Shown: positions 1 through 10,137 of the stretch, piece by piece | How positions within the stretch are numbered: the stretch's first letter is position 1 | How the letters are laid out: each line of letters begins with the position of its first letter | NCBI GenBank assembly: GCA_014859375.1 | Contig: JACUUH010000011.1 | Coordinates: 1 to 52,994 of the forward strand | Direction of reading: 5' to 3' | DNA from: Gammaproteobacteria bacterium | GTDB lineage: Bacteria > Pseudomonadota > Gammaproteobacteria > Nitrosococcales > Methylophagaceae | Length of the DNA: 52,994 nt | The notes under the pieces: generated by a model | The model's input: only the letters and a program-made list of their open reading frames with translations | What the model was told of the DNA's origin: nothing | Databases searched by the model: none | Program-made: the position numbers and the translations under genes

Positions 1-314
1 AATTTAGAAAAGAACGCGATTGGGAGCAATTTCATACGCCCAAGGATTTAGCGATTTCTTTGTCTATTGAAGCGGCTGAATTGCTAGAATGGTTTCAATG
101 GCGAACTAATGATGAAATTAATGCACAACTTCAAACCGATAAACGTATAGCACTAGAAGATGAACTTGCCGATGTGGCAGTCTATTTAAGCTATCTTTGT
201 CATGATCTTGGTATTGATTTGAATCAGGCAATAGCCAATAAAGTTGCTAAAAATGCTCAAAAATATCCGGTTGAAAAGGTCAAAGGTCGAGCAGATAAAT
301 ATAATGAATACTAG
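1..314 (+). CDS. MazG-like nucleotide pyrophosphohydrolase, 5'-truncated by window edge
   Basis: The reading frame is open from base 3 to the TAG at 312-314 and has no start inside the window, so only the C-terminal ~103 residues are present. The visible part is all-helical, with SIEAAELLEWFQW followed by LEDELADVAVYLSYL. This matches the metal-binding E-x-x-E ... E-x-x-D pattern of small single-domain MazG / RS21-C6-type NTP pyrophosphohydrolases, which cleave (d)NTPs, often non-canonical ones, to the monophosphate and PPi. The C-terminus (PVEKVKGRADKYNEY) is the usual family tail, so the gene ends normally. Which nucleotide it prefers cannot be told. Confidence 0.85.
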   Translation, partial: FRKERDWEQFHTPKDLAISLSIEAAELLEWFQWRTNDEINAQLQTDKRIALEDELADVAVYLSYLCHDLGIDLNQAIANKVAKNAQKYPVEKVKGRADKYNEY

Positions 315-383
315 GGTGTGTTTATCTTCTGCTACGATATGCGAGTTGCAATGTACTTAATTCTTTAAAGGTCTTACTGCTAT

Positions 384-1241
384 ATGAATTCAATTGTTTT
401 TCTAATCCAATGTCCTGATCAAAAAGGTCTTGTTGCAGGGATTACAGGCTTTTTTGCTGAACGTGATTTTAATATTTTGCACTGCCAACAATACACCGAT
501 GTGCAAGATGGTCAGTATTTTATGCGGATTAAGTTAGAAGATCATGCAGGCATTGAACGCACAATATTAGAAATGCAATTTAGCGAGTTTGCAAAATCCT
601 TAGATCTTACCTGGTCGGTACGTTATTCAGATCAACCTTATCGGGTTGCATTATTAGTGACTCGAGCATCACATTGTCCCTATGATTTACTACTACGTGA
701 ATTAGAAGGTGAATTGAAATGTGATATTCCCGTCATTATTGGTAACCATAATGATCTTGAAACCATGGCCAAACAGTTTGATAAGCCGTTTTATCACCTG
801 CCTATTACCAAAGAAACCAAGGCTGAGCAAGAAGCTCAGATTAAGGCGCTTTTATCAAAATACAATATTGATTTGGTCGTAATGGCGCGTTATATGCAAA
901 TTCTGTCAGAACAGTTTGTTGAAGAATTTGCTGGCCGTGTTATCAATATTCATCATGGTTTTTTACCTGCATTCCAAGGTGCCAAACCTTATCATCAGGC
1001 CTATGATCGTGGTGTTAAGATCATTGGTGCAACCTCACATTATGCAACAGCTGATCTTGATGAAGGCCCGATTATTGAACAAGGCGTTGAACGGGTAATG
1101 CATGATAATAGCCCCGAAGATCTTGTTATGATTGGCAAAGATATCGAACGCTTAGTGCTTGCCAGAGCTGTCAAAGCCCATATTGAGCATCGCATTATTA
1201 TTTCAGGGCGACGTACCATTGTTTTTTCTGAAGGCGCATAA
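384..1241 (+). CDS. purU: Formyltetrahydrofolate deformylase
   Basis: A 285-residue protein, close to the ~280 of E. coli PurU. Residues 1-80 form an ACT regulatory domain beginning VFLIQCPDQKGLVAGI. Residues about 88-285 are a formyltransferase-fold domain with the catalytic set N188, H190 and D226, seen in NIHHGFLPAF and LDEGPII. The enzyme hydrolyses 10-formyl-THF to formate and THF in the cytosol and balances the one-carbon pool for purine and glycine metabolism. The ACT domain is known to sense methionine and glycine in E. coli. The start ATG at 384 has only a weak, distant AAAGG upstream. It stands alone, 69 bases after the MazG-like gene. Confidence 0.96.
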   Translation: MNSIVFLIQCPDQKGLVAGITGFFAERDFNILHCQQYTDVQDGQYFMRIKLEDHAGIERTILEMQFSEFAKSLDLTWSVRYSDQPYRVALLVTRASHCPYDLLLRELEGELKCDIPVIIGNHNDLETMAKQFDKPFYHLPITKETKAEQEAQIKALLSKYNIDLVVMARYMQILSEQFVEEFAGRVINIHHGFLPAFQGAKPYHQAYDRGVKIIGATSHYATADLDEGPIIEQGVERVMHDNSPEDLVMIGKDIERLVLARAVKAHIEHRIIISGRRTIVFSEGA

Positions 1242-1340
1242 GTTTAATTGCGTATTATGAGTACAGTCATTTATTTGACCTCGATAGCTATGCACTTGAC
1301 ACGTTTTCGTCGAACTAAATAGCGATAGTTAGGAAATGTT

Positions 1341-2204
1341 ATGAGTTTAGAAGCGGCAACACTGCCATTAGAGCTGCAACAGTTTGAGCAAATGTTACAA
1401 CAGCAAATAGATGCGGGCGATATTGATGTGCCAATGCTACCGGAAGTTGCAAATAAAGCACTTTTATTAGCTCAGAATCCAGACTCTGATGCCAGCGAAA
1501 TGGCCAAACTTATTCAAAGTGATCAATCCTTAGCCGGCCATGTAATGCGGATTGCTAATTCGGTAGCATACACGCCAATGTCCAATTTAGTATCGCTACA
1601 GCAAGCAATTTCCCGCCTTGGTATGCGCGTTATCAGTGAAATTGCGCTGACGGCAGCCATCGGCGCCAAACTATTTCATACACCGGGTTATGAACCGTAT
1701 GTTGCTAGTGTTTGGAGACATGCACTTGCAACGTCATTATGGTCTAAAGAAATTGCTCGTCATTGCCGCAGTAATGTTGAAGTGGCATTTTTATCTGGGT
1801 TGTTGCATTCAATTGGTCGTCCAGCGATTATGCAAGTGATATTGGATTTAGCCAAACAACAGCAGATTGAACTATCTGTAGATCAGGTTCATCAGTTAGA
1901 ACAAAACTATTGTCAACAAATTACGCAACAGGTTGTTTGTAAATGGAAAATGCCGCAACTAGTCATAGATGCAATACATTGGAATAGTGAAGATGCCACC
2001 ACCACTATAGCGGCTAAAGTGGCTGCGGTTGTCAATACAAGTGCGGCTTTCTCGGTTTATATGCTTGGATCTGACAAGGTCGATAAAGCCAGTTTATATA
2101 CATTACCGGAACTGACCATCTTGAATCTATATCAAGATGAAGTTAAGTCTCTGCTTAATAAAGTTGACGATATTAAGCAAGGTTTAGAAGGGCTTTCATC
2201 ATGA
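1341..2204 (+). CDS. HDOD-domain protein
   Basis: A 287-residue protein. Residues about 25-230 form an HDOD domain, recognised by MLPEVANKALLLAQNPD, IANSVAYTP and QQAISRLGMRVISEI. HDOD proteins are HD-domain relatives that usually lack phosphohydrolase activity and act in signalling or stress regulation, so no reaction is assigned. The ATG at 1341 is preceded by TTAGGAAATGTT, a usable ribosome-binding site. A consensus TTGACA hexamer at 1296-1301 may belong to its promoter, though no good -10 follows. Its TGA overlaps the sthA ATG (ATGA at 2201-2204), so the two are translationally coupled. A second HDOD gene lies at 46074-47261. Confidence 0.85.
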   Translation: MSLEAATLPLELQQFEQMLQQQIDAGDIDVPMLPEVANKALLLAQNPDSDASEMAKLIQSDQSLAGHVMRIANSVAYTPMSNLVSLQQAISRLGMRVISEIALTAAIGAKLFHTPGYEPYVASVWRHALATSLWSKEIARHCRSNVEVAFLSGLLHSIGRPAIMQVILDLAKQQQIELSVDQVHQLEQNYCQQITQQVVCKWKMPQLVIDAIHWNSEDATTTIAAKVAAVVNTSAAFSVYMLGSDKVDKASLYTLPELTILNLYQDEVKSLLNKVDDIKQGLEGLSS

Positions 2205-3592
2205 CTATTGATATATTTGATTATGATGTTGTTGTTATTGGCAGTGGACCTGCTGGTCAAAAAGCTGCAATACAAGCAGCAAAATCACGGCAACGTGTCG
2301 CTATTATTGAACGTGATAGTTTGTTTGGAGGAGCCTGTGTACATCGTGGTACGATTCCATCAAAAACCTTGAGAGAAAATGCACTCCGCGTTAATCATAT
2401 GCGACAGAATGCAGCCTTGGCTAATTTTCAGCTTGATGAAGACACTGAGATGGTGACATTGATTGACCGTTTGGACGAAGTGCTTAAATCTCATGATAGC
2501 TATATGCGTCAGCAAATTGATCGAAATAAGATTGAGCGTATACATGGCCGTGCCAGTTTTGTAGATAATCACACCTTGGCCGTCACTATGGTGGGTGGGA
2601 AGGTGAATACACTTCGGGCTAATAACATCATTATCGCGACAGGATCATATCCACGCAAACCCGATAATATTCCAATTGATCATGAACATATCTTTGATAG
2701 TGACTCGATTTTGTCGATGCTCTATCTGCCCTCAAGTTTGACTGTATTAGGTGGCGGTGTAATTGCGAGCGAATATGCCTCAATATTTCAGGCTTTAGGG
2801 GTCAAAGTGACCATGATTGATCGTTATCCAAATCCATTAGGTTTTCTTGATAAAGATATGACCGATACCTTTGTTAGTGCTTTTGAAGCAATGGGCGGCA
2901 CCTGGCTAGGTAGCGAAGAGCTTGAGAAGGTTTATTGGGATGGTGTTAGTCAGGTTGTCACTGAGTGTAAAAGTGGCAAAATAATCACCAGTCAAAAATT
3001 ATTATGCGCTGCGGGTCGCGTTGCCAATGTTGATAATCTTGACTTGGATAAAGCTGGTTTGGCTTTAAATGAGCGTGGTGTGATGCCGGTTGATGAGCAC
3101 TTAACAACGCAAGCGCCCAATATTTTTGCGGCAGGGGATGTCATTGGACCGCCATCCTTGGCGTCAGCATCAATGGAACAAGGTCGAAGAGCGAGCTGTA
3201 ATGCATTAGGGATCAAAACAGGGCAGTTTAGTCAGCTAATTCCAGCGGGTATCTATTCTATTCCTGAACTATCTTCAGTTGGCTTAACTGAAGATCAGGC
3301 AAAACAACAATATGGAGAGATCACTGTCGGAAGAGCACGCTTTTCTGAAGTAGCACGCGGTCTTATTTCTGGCAATACCGAAGGTATGCTGAAGATTATC
3401 GCAGATAAAGACGCTAAGAAAATTCTTGGTGTCACGGTAGTGGGTGAGGGTGCGACAGAAGTTGTCCATGTCGGCCATATGGCGATGTTATGTGATGCTG
3501 ATGTTGATATCTTTGTTGAGAGTACCTTCAACTTTCCTACACTTGCTGAAGCCTACCGTATTGCAGCTCTGGAAATTCTGGCACAACGTTAA
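2201..3592 (+). CDS. sthA: Soluble (Si-specific) NAD(P)+ transhydrogenase
   Basis: A 463-residue flavoprotein (E. coli SthA is 466). It has the FAD-binding GSGPAG (residues 14-19), a second Rossmann motif GGGVIASEYASIF for NAD(P)H, and a C-terminal dimerisation domain ending FNFPTLAEAYR. Dihydrolipoamide dehydrogenases have a C-x4-C redox pair at this site. Here the first Cys is kept (C46) but the second is T51, in CVHRGTIPSK, which separates SthA from the lipoamide enzymes. The enzyme moves hydride between NADPH and NAD+ in the cytosol, chiefly to dispose of excess NADPH. It overlaps the HDOD gene by four bases and is followed 18 bases later by the YdfG-like gene, probably the same transcript. 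Confidence 0.95.
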   Translation: MTIDIFDYDVVVIGSGPAGQKAAIQAAKSRQRVAIIERDSLFGGACVHRGTIPSKTLRENALRVNHMRQNAALANFQLDEDTEMVTLIDRLDEVLKSHDSYMRQQIDRNKIERIHGRASFVDNHTLAVTMVGGKVNTLRANNIIIATGSYPRKPDNIPIDHEHIFDSDSILSMLYLPSSLTVLGGGVIASEYASIFQALGVKVTMIDRYPNPLGFLDKDMTDTFVSAFEAMGGTWLGSEELEKVYWDGVSQVVTECKSGKIITSQKLLCAAGRVANVDNLDLDKAGLALNERGVMPVDEHLTTQAPNIFAAGDVIGPPSLASASMEQGRRASCNALGIKTGQFSQLIPAGIYSIPELSSVGLTEDQAKQQYGEITVGRARFSEVARGLISGNTEGMLKIIADKDAKKILGVTVVGEGATEVVHVGHMAMLCDADVDIFVESTFNFPTLAEAYRIAALEILAQR

Positions 3593-3610
3593 CAATATAA
3601 AGATGATGCA

Positions 3611-4369
3611 ATGAAAACGATTCTAATTACGGGTGCTACTTCGGGGTTTGGTGAAGCCATTGCACGAGTTTTTGCAAAAAATGGCTGGCAGCTAATTCTG
3701 ACAGGGCGACGTCAACAACGTTTAGATAAGCTACAAACCGAGTTAGGTGGATCTGAAAAAGTACATACCTGCTGTTTTGATATTACTGATAGAAATGCAG
3801 TTAAAAGCGCGATTGATACCTTACCTGCTCAATTTGCTGATATTGATGTCTTAATCAATAATGCGGGCCTTGCACTTGGTTTAGAACCAGCCGACCAAAC
3901 TAATCTTGACGATTGGGAAGCTATGGTTGATACCAATATCAAAGGTGTGATGTATTGTACTCGAACCGTGTTGCCGATAATGAAACAAAAGCAGCGTGGT
4001 TATATCATCAATATTGGTTCTGTCGCCGGCAATTGGCCCTATCCTGGAGGCAACGTCTATTGTGGCACCAAAGCCTTTGTCAGGCAGTTTTCATTAGCGA
4101 TTCGTGCTGATTTATTAGGTTCTGGCATTCGAGTTAGTAATATTGAACCCGGCAATGCTGAAACCGAATTTTCAATGATACGGTTTAAAGACAATCAGCA
4201 GCGTGCTCAAAGTGTCTATCAAAATACCAAGGCGCTAACGGCACACGATATTGCTGATAGCGTTTGGTGGTTAGTGAATACGCCAGAGCACGTTAATGTC
4301 ACTACGATGGAAATAATGCCAACGGACCAAGCGACTGGTCCGTTGGCGATTTATCGTGAACAAGACTAA
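3611..4369 (+). CDS. ydfG: YdfG-like NADP-dependent 3-hydroxy acid dehydrogenase (SDR)
   Basis: A 252-residue classical short-chain dehydrogenase. It shows TGATSGFG (7-14), NNAG (83-86) and the catalytic triad S137, Y150, K154 (GNVYCGTK). The pattern ALGLEPA ... SVAGNWPYPGGNVY ... EPGNAETEFS is very close to E. coli YdfG, which oxidises 3-hydroxy acids such as L-allo-threonine and reduces malonic semialdehyde. R33 and R34 just after the second strand fit NADP preference. The physiological substrate here is inferred from similarity. Its 3' end contains a perfect 12-bp inverted repeat (4318-4347), described separately. It faces the convergent 4384-4731 gene with a 14-base gap. Confidence 0.9.
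   Translation: MKTILITGATSGFGEAIARVFAKNGWQLILTGRRQQRLDKLQTELGGSEKVHTCCFDITDRNAVKSAIDTLPAQFADIDVLINNAGLALGLEPADQTNLDDWEAMVDTNIKGVMYCTRTVLPIMKQKQRGYIINIGSVAGNWPYPGGNVYCGTKAFVRQFSLAIRADLLGSGIRVSNIEPGNAETEFSMIRFKDNQQRAQSVYQNTKALTAHDIADSVWWLVNTPEHVNVTTMEIMPTDQATGPLAIYREQD
4318..4347. repeat. Perfect 12-bp inverted repeat in the 3' end of the ydfG-like gene
   Basis: GCCAACGGACCA (4318-4329) and TGGTCCGTTGGC (4336-4347) are exact reverse complements separated by a 6-base loop. The hairpin lies inside coding sequence, 22 bases before the stop codon, between two convergent genes. It lacks a clear T-run on either strand, so it may be a weak bidirectional terminator or an mRNA-end stabiliser. Confidence 0.6.
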
Positions 4370-4383
4370 AACTATTTAATTGT

Positions 4384-4731
4384 TTAGCCAAACATCCATG
4401 CTGTTGGATTAGGATGTGCTTGCTGATTATCTAAGTATTTCATCGCTTTAACACAGCGAATAATCATCCAAATAACAGTAAATAATAGGATGAGATAACC
4501 AATTAGAATGATAGTGAATAGCATACCCAATACAACATAGGCCAGCCCAAACCAGAAGGTGCGAATTTGGAACTGATAATGGCTTTGTAGCCAATCTGGA
4601 GCATCATCTTTATTCACATAGGCCATAACTACACCGATAATGCCTAAAAATGGTACTAAGATATTCACCAGAAATAAGATATACACTAAACGACAGTGTG
4701 TTATTGCACTTGAGTTAAGCAAAGTGATCAT
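4384..4731 (-). CDS. Small DUF4870-like membrane protein
   Basis: A 115-residue protein with hydrophobic stretches at about 15-39, 58-75 and 76-93, and a polar segment between the first two (NKDDAPDWLQSHYQFQIRTFW). The LQSHYQFQIRTFW signature is typical of DUF4870 (Tic20-like fold) proteins, which sit in the inner membrane and have no established function. The ATG overlaps the znuB-like TGA (ATGA, 4728-4731), so it is the last gene of the zinc-uptake operon. Whether it has a transport role is unknown. The start is fixed by that overlap. Confidence 0.75.
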   Translation of the reverse strand: MITLLNSSAITHCRLVYILFLVNILVPFLGIIGVVMAYVNKDDAPDWLQSHYQFQIRTFWFGLAYVVLGMLFTIILIGYLILLFTVIWMIIRCVKAMKYLDNQQAHPNPTAWMFG

Positions 4732-5525
4732 CCTTTAAATTTAAAGTAGAGTTGCCATTTTGCCACAAATTTGCGGCTTATTAATTGATTTACAATTAAT
4801 CCGCACAGCATTAAAGTCCACACTGTAATGGCTCCGGTAGGAAAATCAAACAATACTGAGGCGAACAGACCAGTCATATAGCCGAATATACCGATAATAT
4901 AGGCAACACCTAATCCAACGGTGTTGTTTGAAAGTTTGCGCGTCGCCAGTGCCGGTAAAATTAAACTAGCAAAGACAAGGTAGATGCCGACCAATTGTAC
5001 AGACGCTGTAACTGTCAACGAAAATAACAGATAAAACAACACAGGATGGCGTTTGGTTTTTGTGTTGAACCAGATAAATAATATTGGGACATACAGAGCT
5101 GCAACCCATAATAATTGATCCCAGTTAACCCATAAAATTTGACCAACTAGTAAATCATGTAGTAATTCGTCACTATTTGGTGCATAGCTGGCTAATAATA
5201 AACCACCACTTGCAGCTAAAACAAAAAGTAAACCAATTAACGCTTCTAAAATAGCACCATGTTTTTTTTCTAACCAATGAATAAAAGCAGCACCAGCAAG
5301 GGCGCTTAATCCTGCAAACAGTTGTATTTGCCAGCAATGTAATTCACCACCAAACACAGTGGCAGCAATCACCCCTAGGGCCGCAATTTGAGCAATGGCA
5401 ATATCAATAAAGATAATGCCACGCTTAAGTACTTCTTGCCCTAGCGGTACATGAGTGGATAACACAAGTGCACCTGCCAGAAAGGCAGGCACAACAAGCA
5501 TTAGATCAAAATCAGCCGCAATCAT
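4728..5525 (-). CDS. znuB: Zinc/manganese-type ABC transporter permease (ABC-3 family)
   Basis: A 265-residue integral membrane protein with about seven or eight hydrophobic helices. The N-terminal region LVLSTHVPLGQEVLKRGIIF and the following DIAIAQIAALG match the ABC-3 permeases (ZnuB/TroC/MntB), which form the inner-membrane channel for Zn, Mn or Fe. It overlaps the upstream binding-protein gene by four bases and the downstream DUF4870-like gene by four. No ABC ATPase (ZnuC) gene is in this cluster, which is unusual because these systems normally carry one. Metal identity is inferred from the His-rich partner proteins, so the symbol is tentative. Confidence 0.82.
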   Translation of the reverse strand: MIAADFDLMLVVPAFLAGALVLSTHVPLGQEVLKRGIIFIDIAIAQIAALGVIAATVFGGELHCWQIQLFAGLSALAGAAFIHWLEKKHGAILEALIGLLFVLAASGGLLLASYAPNSDELLHDLLVGQILWVNWDQLLWVAALYVPILFIWFNTKTKRHPVLFYLLFSLTVTASVQLVGIYLVFASLILPALATRKLSNNTVGLGVAYIIGIFGYMTGLFASVLFDFPTGAITVWTLMLCGLIVNQLISRKFVAKWQLYFKFKG

Positions 5526-6421
5526 TGCTTAGCGGCATCCAGCAAACGCTGAATAGTGTTATCAAACAAGCTGAACAAATCCTTGCTTTGCTCATTACCA
5601 CCAATGGTAAAAGGTAACGTAACAGATGTGATGGCTGTTTTATCGACCAGCCAATCACTTGCTTTACTTGGTTGATAAGCCGCATGAATCACCATTGTTG
5701 CTGGCGTAGTTTTGAGTTGATTTAGGGTGTTATTTAAATCAGATACCGTGGGTGGCACGCCTGGTTTCGCTTCGAGCACAGCCACTTTCTTTAAACCTAA
5801 CCAATCAAATAGATAGCCCCAACTATTGTGTTGGACAACAACATTGACCCCTTTAAGTGGTGCTGCTTGTTGTTGCCATTTATCAATAGCCGCTTGCCAG
5901 CGCTGATTAAAATCATCAAAACGTTGCTGATAGAAGACGGCATTAACACGATCAATTTCTTGCATGCGTTGCGACAATGCCTGTGCGACTTTCATTATAT
6001 TTAACGGACTGGTTTGAATATGCGGGTTGCCAGCCGCATGAATATGACCTTGGCTACGATCAAGTGATGTTGGAATATCAATCAATCTGACATAGTTGCT
6101 CGCCATAAAATAACCAGAAGCACCCGTTTGAATGACTGAATTACCGGCTTTAGCTTGTAATAGTGGCAACCATCCAGATTCCAGTTCTGCACCAGTACAA
6201 ACCAATAAATCAGCACGTCTGGCTTTAGCAATGAGACTAGGACGGGCTTGAATATAGTGTGGATCTTGCAGACCTGTAGTGGCAGAAAAAACACTGACTT
6301 TATCACCGCCTAATTCTTCGCTTAATGAAGCCCATTCAGGTTCACAGGCAAAAATAGTCAGATCAGCCCGCACCGTAGCGCTGAACACACTTAAAAATAC
6401 TATAATAAATAAAAATCTCAT
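5522..6421 (-). CDS. znuA: Zinc-type ABC transporter periplasmic binding protein
   Basis: A 299-residue protein with a signal peptide (about 1-19, ending TVRA). It is TroA/ZnuA-like: a long central helix joins two lobes, and likely metal ligands are H55 (QDPHYIQARPS), H134 (GNPHIQTSP), H198 (VQHNSWGY) and possibly H246 (VIHAAYQP). The acidic His-rich loop of typical ZnuA is reduced to a short HIH at 126-128. It captures metal in the periplasm for the permease. The gene follows the beta-barrel gene by 12 bases and overlaps the permease gene by four. Metal preference for zinc over manganese is inferred. Confidence 0.85.
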   Translation of the reverse strand: MRFLFIIVFLSVFSATVRADLTIFACEPEWASLSEELGGDKVSVFSATTGLQDPHYIQARPSLIAKARRADLLVCTGAELESGWLPLLQAKAGNSVIQTGASGYFMASNYVRLIDIPTSLDRSQGHIHAAGNPHIQTSPLNIMKVAQALSQRMQEIDRVNAVFYQQRFDDFNQRWQAAIDKWQQQAAPLKGVNVVVQHNSWGYLFDWLGLKKVAVLEAKPGVPPTVSDLNNTLNQLKTTPATMVIHAAYQPSKASDWLVDKTAITSVTLPFTIGGNEQSKDLFSLFDNTIQRLLDAAKQ

Positions 6422-6433
6422 CTTATTCGTCCT

Positions 6434-7798
6434 TTAAAAGCTATGAGCACCATGGGCACCGATGCTAACGGTATATTGCAAGAACAATTGCGTGTCATCG
6501 TTGCGCGAAGATTTATCATGGTTGACCTGAGCGCGAACACGGCTGAATTCGCTTGGTAGCCACTCCAACATTAAACTGTAACGTTGTGGATGGAAGCCTG
6601 AGAAATCCAGATCGGCATCAGTCAGTAACTCATCATCGGAAGCGCGCAATTTACTGCCTAACCAGTCATAACGTGCACCAGTACGCCAGCGAGGCGCAAA
6701 TTGATAGATACCTTCAACAAAGCCACCGTATTGTTTAGCATCGTATTGTGCTAATTCAGTACTATTATTGAGTTGACCATCTTCATTGAGATAAAAATAT
6801 TCTCCTAATAGGGTGATATTTTTTTGTTTGAAATTACCATTAGGTGCCCATTTATAAATCAAAGATACATTACTGATATCGGTGTCACCGTTGAACAGCA
6901 CAGGATCAGCGCCAGCATCACCGCCGTGATTATGACCACCAGCATACTCGCGATCTTTTGGACTAGATTGCCAATGTGACGCACTGGCTTGCCAACTATG
7001 ATTAGTCCCTATATCGCCACCGGTACGCGCATAGATTAACCAGTCACCAATGCCACTGTTGGTGCCAGCACCTGGATGCTGATCACCGCTACCAACCGTA
7101 CCTCCTAGTTCGATCATCTGATCAGTCGGTAATAAATACGAAAATTTAACACCATCTGTGGTCAGTTGATTGCCAAATAGCCCACGATAAATCAGTGGTG
7201 CATCGGCAAAGTTCCATGCATGAATGTGTTTTTCATTCAGGTAGCCCATTGGTGAATAAAAGCGACCCGCTCGAACCGTGATGCCATTGCTCAGACCCAA
7301 GGTTTGTATAAAGGCTTCTTCTATGCCCACTTCTGTCGTGCCAGCATCATCATGCAAGGCAATGGTTGCTTGACCAAACAATAGTTGATCTATACTTGCA
7401 CTCATCGTGATCTCACTTTCACCTAATGACAAGCCTTCGGGCGCTAAACCACCTTCGCCCTGAAGTGCAAAACCACTTAGCTCATAGTTATCTGGCGATT
7501 CACTATAGTTACTGAACTGACCATTCAATACCATACTAATTGCTGGGTTGAAGCTGTTATTGTTACGTGTTGTGGCTGTTGGTGACGGTGTTGCTTTAAC
7601 ACTCGCTACTTCAGTTTTAACTTCATTGGTTGTGACTTCAGCTTGAGCGAGACGTTGTTCTAATTGCTCAATTCTTTGCTCATAGTCAGCTCTCATTTGT
7701 AAAAACTCGGCTTTTAGATCGCTGATTTCATCAGCATGTACAGATATAGACGTACCTAAGCTTGCTGCGATAAGCAGCGCTAATTTTAATGGTTTCAT
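6434..7798 (-). CDS. Outer-membrane beta-barrel protein of the zinc-uptake cluster
   Basis: A 454-residue protein. It has a signal peptide (1-22, ending SVHA), a heptad-like coiled coil (about 24-60: EISDLKAEFLQMRADYEQRI and on), a Thr/Pro/Ser linker, and then alternating short amphipathic strands with many aromatic girdle residues typical of a 12- to 16-strand barrel. The C-terminus ends in His-Ser-Phe, with Phe last as in many outer-membrane barrels. A predicted loop near 280-300 reads GGHNHGGDAGADP, a plausible metal-contact site. Lying 12 bases before the znuA-like gene, it is probably the outer-membrane step for the same metal. I recognise no named family beyond this, and the specific function is inferred from position. 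Confidence 0.7.
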   Translation of the reverse strand: MKPLKLALLIAASLGTSISVHADEISDLKAEFLQMRADYEQRIEQLEQRLAQAEVTTNEVKTEVASVKATPSPTATTRNNNSFNPAISMVLNGQFSNYSESPDNYELSGFALQGEGGLAPEGLSLGESEITMSASIDQLLFGQATIALHDDAGTTEVGIEEAFIQTLGLSNGITVRAGRFYSPMGYLNEKHIHAWNFADAPLIYRGLFGNQLTTDGVKFSYLLPTDQMIELGGTVGSGDQHPGAGTNSGIGDWLIYARTGGDIGTNHSWQASASHWQSSPKDREYAGGHNHGGDAGADPVLFNGDTDISNVSLIYKWAPNGNFKQKNITLLGEYFYLNEDGQLNNSTELAQYDAKQYGGFVEGIYQFAPRWRTGARYDWLGSKLRASDDELLTDADLDFSGFHPQRYSLMLEWLPSEFSRVRAQVNHDKSSRNDDTQLFLQYTVSIGAHGAHSF

Positions 7799-7822
7799 TG
7801 TGTTTCCTCATAGCATATAAGT

Positions 7823-7853
7823 AGGAAAGAGCGTGATAAGACGGATCTTTCCT
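7823..7853 (-). promoter_or_regulatory. Inverted repeat in the leader of the beta-barrel gene
   Basis: AGGAAAGA (7823-7830) and TCTTTCCT (7846-7853) are exact complements with a 15-base spacer, in the 76-base gap upstream of the barrel gene ATG at 7798. It could be an mRNA hairpin or an operator. It does not resemble the usual Zur palindrome. Confidence 0.3.
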
Positions 7854-7874
7854 GTTAAGTTTGGGTAGTTAAGG

Positions 7875-9789
<1,915 letters not shown>

Positions 9790-9793
<4 letters not shown>

Positions 9794-10131
9794 TTTAATA
9801 ACGCCATGTAGTTCTGTTCATTAAAACCGATAATCATCTTATCACCATTTACAAGTACAGGGCGTTTGATGATGGTGGGTGACGTTAGCATGAGTTGAAT
9901 GGCACTGTCTGCATTCAGTGCATTACGTTGTGCCGGATCGACTTGGCGCCATGTTGTACTTTTGCGGTTGAGTAGATCGTGCCAGGTGACTGTTTGTAAC
10001 CACGTAGTAATTATATTTTCATCTAAACCATCGCGACGAAAATCATGAAATTCAAAAGCAATGCCGTTAGCATCAAGCCAGCGGCATGCTTTTTTGACTG
10101 TATCGCAGTTTTTGATACCGTAAATGATCAT
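9790..10131 (-). CDS. yffB: ArsC/Spx-family reductase YffB
   Basis: A 113-residue thioredoxin-fold protein beginning MIIYGIKNCDTVKKA, with a single N-terminal Cys (C9) in the N-C-D-T-V-K-K motif and the RPVLV segment around residue 94. This is the YffB branch of the ArsC family, thought to act as a glutathione-dependent thiol reductase rather than an arsenate reductase. In E. coli yffB also lies directly upstream of dapE. Here it follows dapD by six bases and overlaps the outer-membrane protein gene by four. Confidence 0.9.
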
Positions 10132-10137
10132 TACAAA

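Noticed and set aside
7799-7874. Zur operator for the zinc cluster
   Set aside because: No palindrome close to the usual Zur box; only the unrelated AGGAAAGA repeat is seen.
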